DNA from: Oceanicola sp.
Lineage (GTDB): Bacteria > Pseudomonadota > Alphaproteobacteria > Rhodobacterales > Rhodobacteraceae
Reading direction: 5' to 3'
Assembly: GCA_017792405.1 (NCBI GenBank)
Contig: CP051231.1
Coordinates: 3,542,062 to 3,606,061, forward strand
Length of the DNA: 64,000 nt
Shown: positions 63,122-64,000 of the stretch, piece after piece
Numbering within the stretch: the first letter of the stretch is position 1
How the letters are laid out: each line of letters opens with the position of its first letter
Notes under the pieces: generated by a model
Seen by the model: the letters and a program-made list of their open reading frames with translations, nothing else
Database searches by the model: none
Told to the model about the DNA's origin: nothing
Program-made: the position numbers and the translations under genes

Positions 63122-63154
63122 CACCCACCCTGCGGACAGACTGTAGGGTGGGTG
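63122..63154. terminator. Hairpin downstream of ftsK
   Basis: CACCCACCCT (63122-63131) pairs with AGGGTGGGTG (63145-63154) around a 13-base loop, 13 bp after the ftsK stop. No T run follows, so it may act as a weak or Rho-aided terminator. It opens the 325-bp gene-free stretch before lolA, which also holds array 2, three GTTAAC-type motifs and the lolA promoter region. Confidence 0.5.
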
Positions 63155-63212
63155 AAGCCTACCACCCCCCTCCCCCGCCCGATTGGTTAACCAGAATCCG
63201 GCCATACGTGCG

Positions 63213-63253
63213 TATGCATGGAATGTGCATCGGTTGTGCATCACTTGTGCATC
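63213..63253 (-). repeat. Array 2: four GATGCACA-like units at exactly 11-bp spacing, inverted relative to array 1
   Basis: On the plus strand TGTGCATC begins at 63224, 63235 and 63246, and TATGCATG at 63213; all steps are 11 bp. Read on the minus strand this is GATGCACA three times and then CATGCATA, the same unit order as array 1. It lies 180 bp upstream of lolA and 104 bp downstream of ftsK. Confidence 0.85.
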
Positions 63254-63433
63254 GCCAGTGTTCCCCGCCCGTTCCGGCTGGAAAGGGTTTGGCGCGGTGG
63301 CCCAGGGCTCTGTTAACGGATGACCGCCCAACACGGCCCGAACTCGCCGCCTTGTTATCGCATATCAGGAGCAAACAGCCTAAGTAGGGCGTTAACGGGC
63401 ACTGAGCCTGCACAGAAACAAGAAAGGCGCCGC

Positions 63434-64000
63434 ATGAAACTCCTGCGCACCCTGATGGCCCCGGTCCTGCTGGTGGCCCTCGCCCTCCCGGCCGCGGCCG
63501 AGAAGGTCTCCCTCACCAATTTGTCGAAGTATCTCAACAACTTCACCACCGCGACGGGCGAGTTTACCCAGATCAACTCCGATGGCACCATCTCCACCGG
63601 CCAAATCTACATTCACCGTCCCGGGCGCATCCGGTTCGAGTACAACAAGCCCGACAACAGCCTCGTCATGGCCGGCGGCGGGCAGGTGGCGATCTTCGAC
63701 AGCAAGTCGAACACCGGCCCTGAGCAATACCCGCTGGCCCGCACGCCGCTCTCGATCATTCTGGCCAAGACCGTCGATTTCAACCGCTCCGGCATGATCA
63801 CCGGCCACAAGTCCGACGGCAAAACCACCACCATCCGCGCCCAAGACCCCGAGCACCCCGAGTATGGCCATATCGAGCTGGTGTTCACCTCTTCGCCGGT
63901 CGAGCTGCGCCAATGGGTCATCACCGATGACACCGGCACCCAGACGACCGTGGTGCTTGGCGAGCTGAACAAGGGCGGCAACATGCGCCCCTCGCTCTTC
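63434..64000 (+). CDS. lolA: Outer-membrane lipoprotein carrier protein LolA (3' end cut by the window)
   Basis: Periplasmic chaperone that moves lipoproteins from the LolCDE exporter to the outer membrane. 189 codons are visible. The signal peptide is MKLLRTLMAPVLLVALALPAAA before EKVSLTNL. LNNFTTATGEFTQINSDGTISTGQIYIHRPGRIRFEYNKPDNSLVMAGGGQVAIFD is the characteristic LolA opening. ATG at 63434 with AAAGG 7 bases upstream. An 11-bp repeat array sits 180 bp upstream, which is the main regulatory feature of interest. Confidence 0.93.
   Translation, partial: MKLLRTLMAPVLLVALALPAAAEKVSLTNLSKYLNNFTTATGEFTQINSDGTISTGQIYIHRPGRIRFEYNKPDNSLVMAGGGQVAIFDSKSNTGPEQYPLARTPLSIILAKTVDFNRSGMITGHKSDGKTTTIRAQDPEHPEYGHIELVFTSSPVELRQWVITDDTGTQTTVVLGELNKGGNMRPSLF

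Noticed and set aside
63187..63396. TTAAC motifs in the ftsK-lolA gap as CtrA sites
   Set aside because: GTTAAC-type words occur at about 63186, 63312 and 63391, but no pair has the TTAA-N7-TTAA spacing.

Overview
The window is a GC-rich chromosomal segment of an alphaproteobacterium, most likely a Rhodobacterales (Roseobacter-group) member. The evidence is family-level: a divergent fnrL/hemN pair with an FNR box between them, a membrane-anchored cytochrome c552 beside prephenate dehydratase, a divergent hemC/hemE pair, a holA-lptE-leuS-DUF3576 block followed by a Rhodobacter-type porin, a CenR-like response regulator, and a gpmI-envC-ctpA operon. I see no tRNA, rRNA, CRISPR array, prophage or insertion sequence with a transposase. 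Nearly all of it is dense housekeeping sequence.

Layout. 1-2.1 kb: fnrL (cut by the left edge) and oxygen-independent coproporphyrinogen oxidase. 2.1-8.6 kb: a minus-strand yejABEF peptide importer operon ending in a HAD phosphatase. 8.8-11.1 kb: cytochrome c, pheA and a secreted protein of unknown function. 11.3-15.1 kb: a YbbAP-type ABC exporter divergent from the TesA esterase, with overlapping start codons. 15.2-17.2 kb: hemC and hemE. 17.3-22.1 kb: the most accessory-looking part, with a four-unit 11-bp repeat array, an orphan PAAR-like (DUF4150) protein, a flavin-dependent halogenase-family protein, and a secreted phytase-like protein behind a tandem Pho-box-like site. 22.1-28.1 kb: holA, lptE, leuS, DUF3576 lipoprotein, porin. 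28.2-32.0 kb: two TPR-sulfotransferases around the yggS-type PLP protein. 32.0-38.6 kb: YkuD protein, ribA, cenR, rlmH, rsfS, a membrane protein with a repeat-rich domain, and xthA. 38.7-48.1 kb: secreted and hydrolase genes, an L,D-transpeptidase, gpmI-envC-ctpA, a NYN-domain protein, rppH and a methyltransferase. 48.1-57.5 kb: a LacI regulator with two operators facing a phytanoyl-CoA-dioxygenase-family gene, an SGNH hydrolase, a translationally coupled oxidoreductase/membrane-protein unit, a CnoX-like thioredoxin, a LON-domain protein, a Trm112-like protein and a UbiH-type monooxygenase. 57.5-64 kb: amidase, aminotransferase, ftsK and the start of lolA.

Themes. Haem and oxygen control are linked at the left (FnrL, HemN, HemC, HemE, cytochrome c). 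Envelope biogenesis recurs (LptE, porin, LolA, EnvC, CtpA, L,D-transpeptidases, CenR, FtsK). The signals that ordinary annotation would miss are non-coding. Two arrays of four GATGCACA-like units at exactly 11-bp spacing lie 46 kb apart in opposite orientation. A 139-bp inverted-repeat element occurs in two full copies, with a related hairpin as a third. A second short intergenic repeat occurs twice. There is also a four-unit Pho-box-like array, a LacI operator pair, and a probable CTG start for rsfS. No function in this record was tested; all calls come from reading the sequence and from family knowledge.
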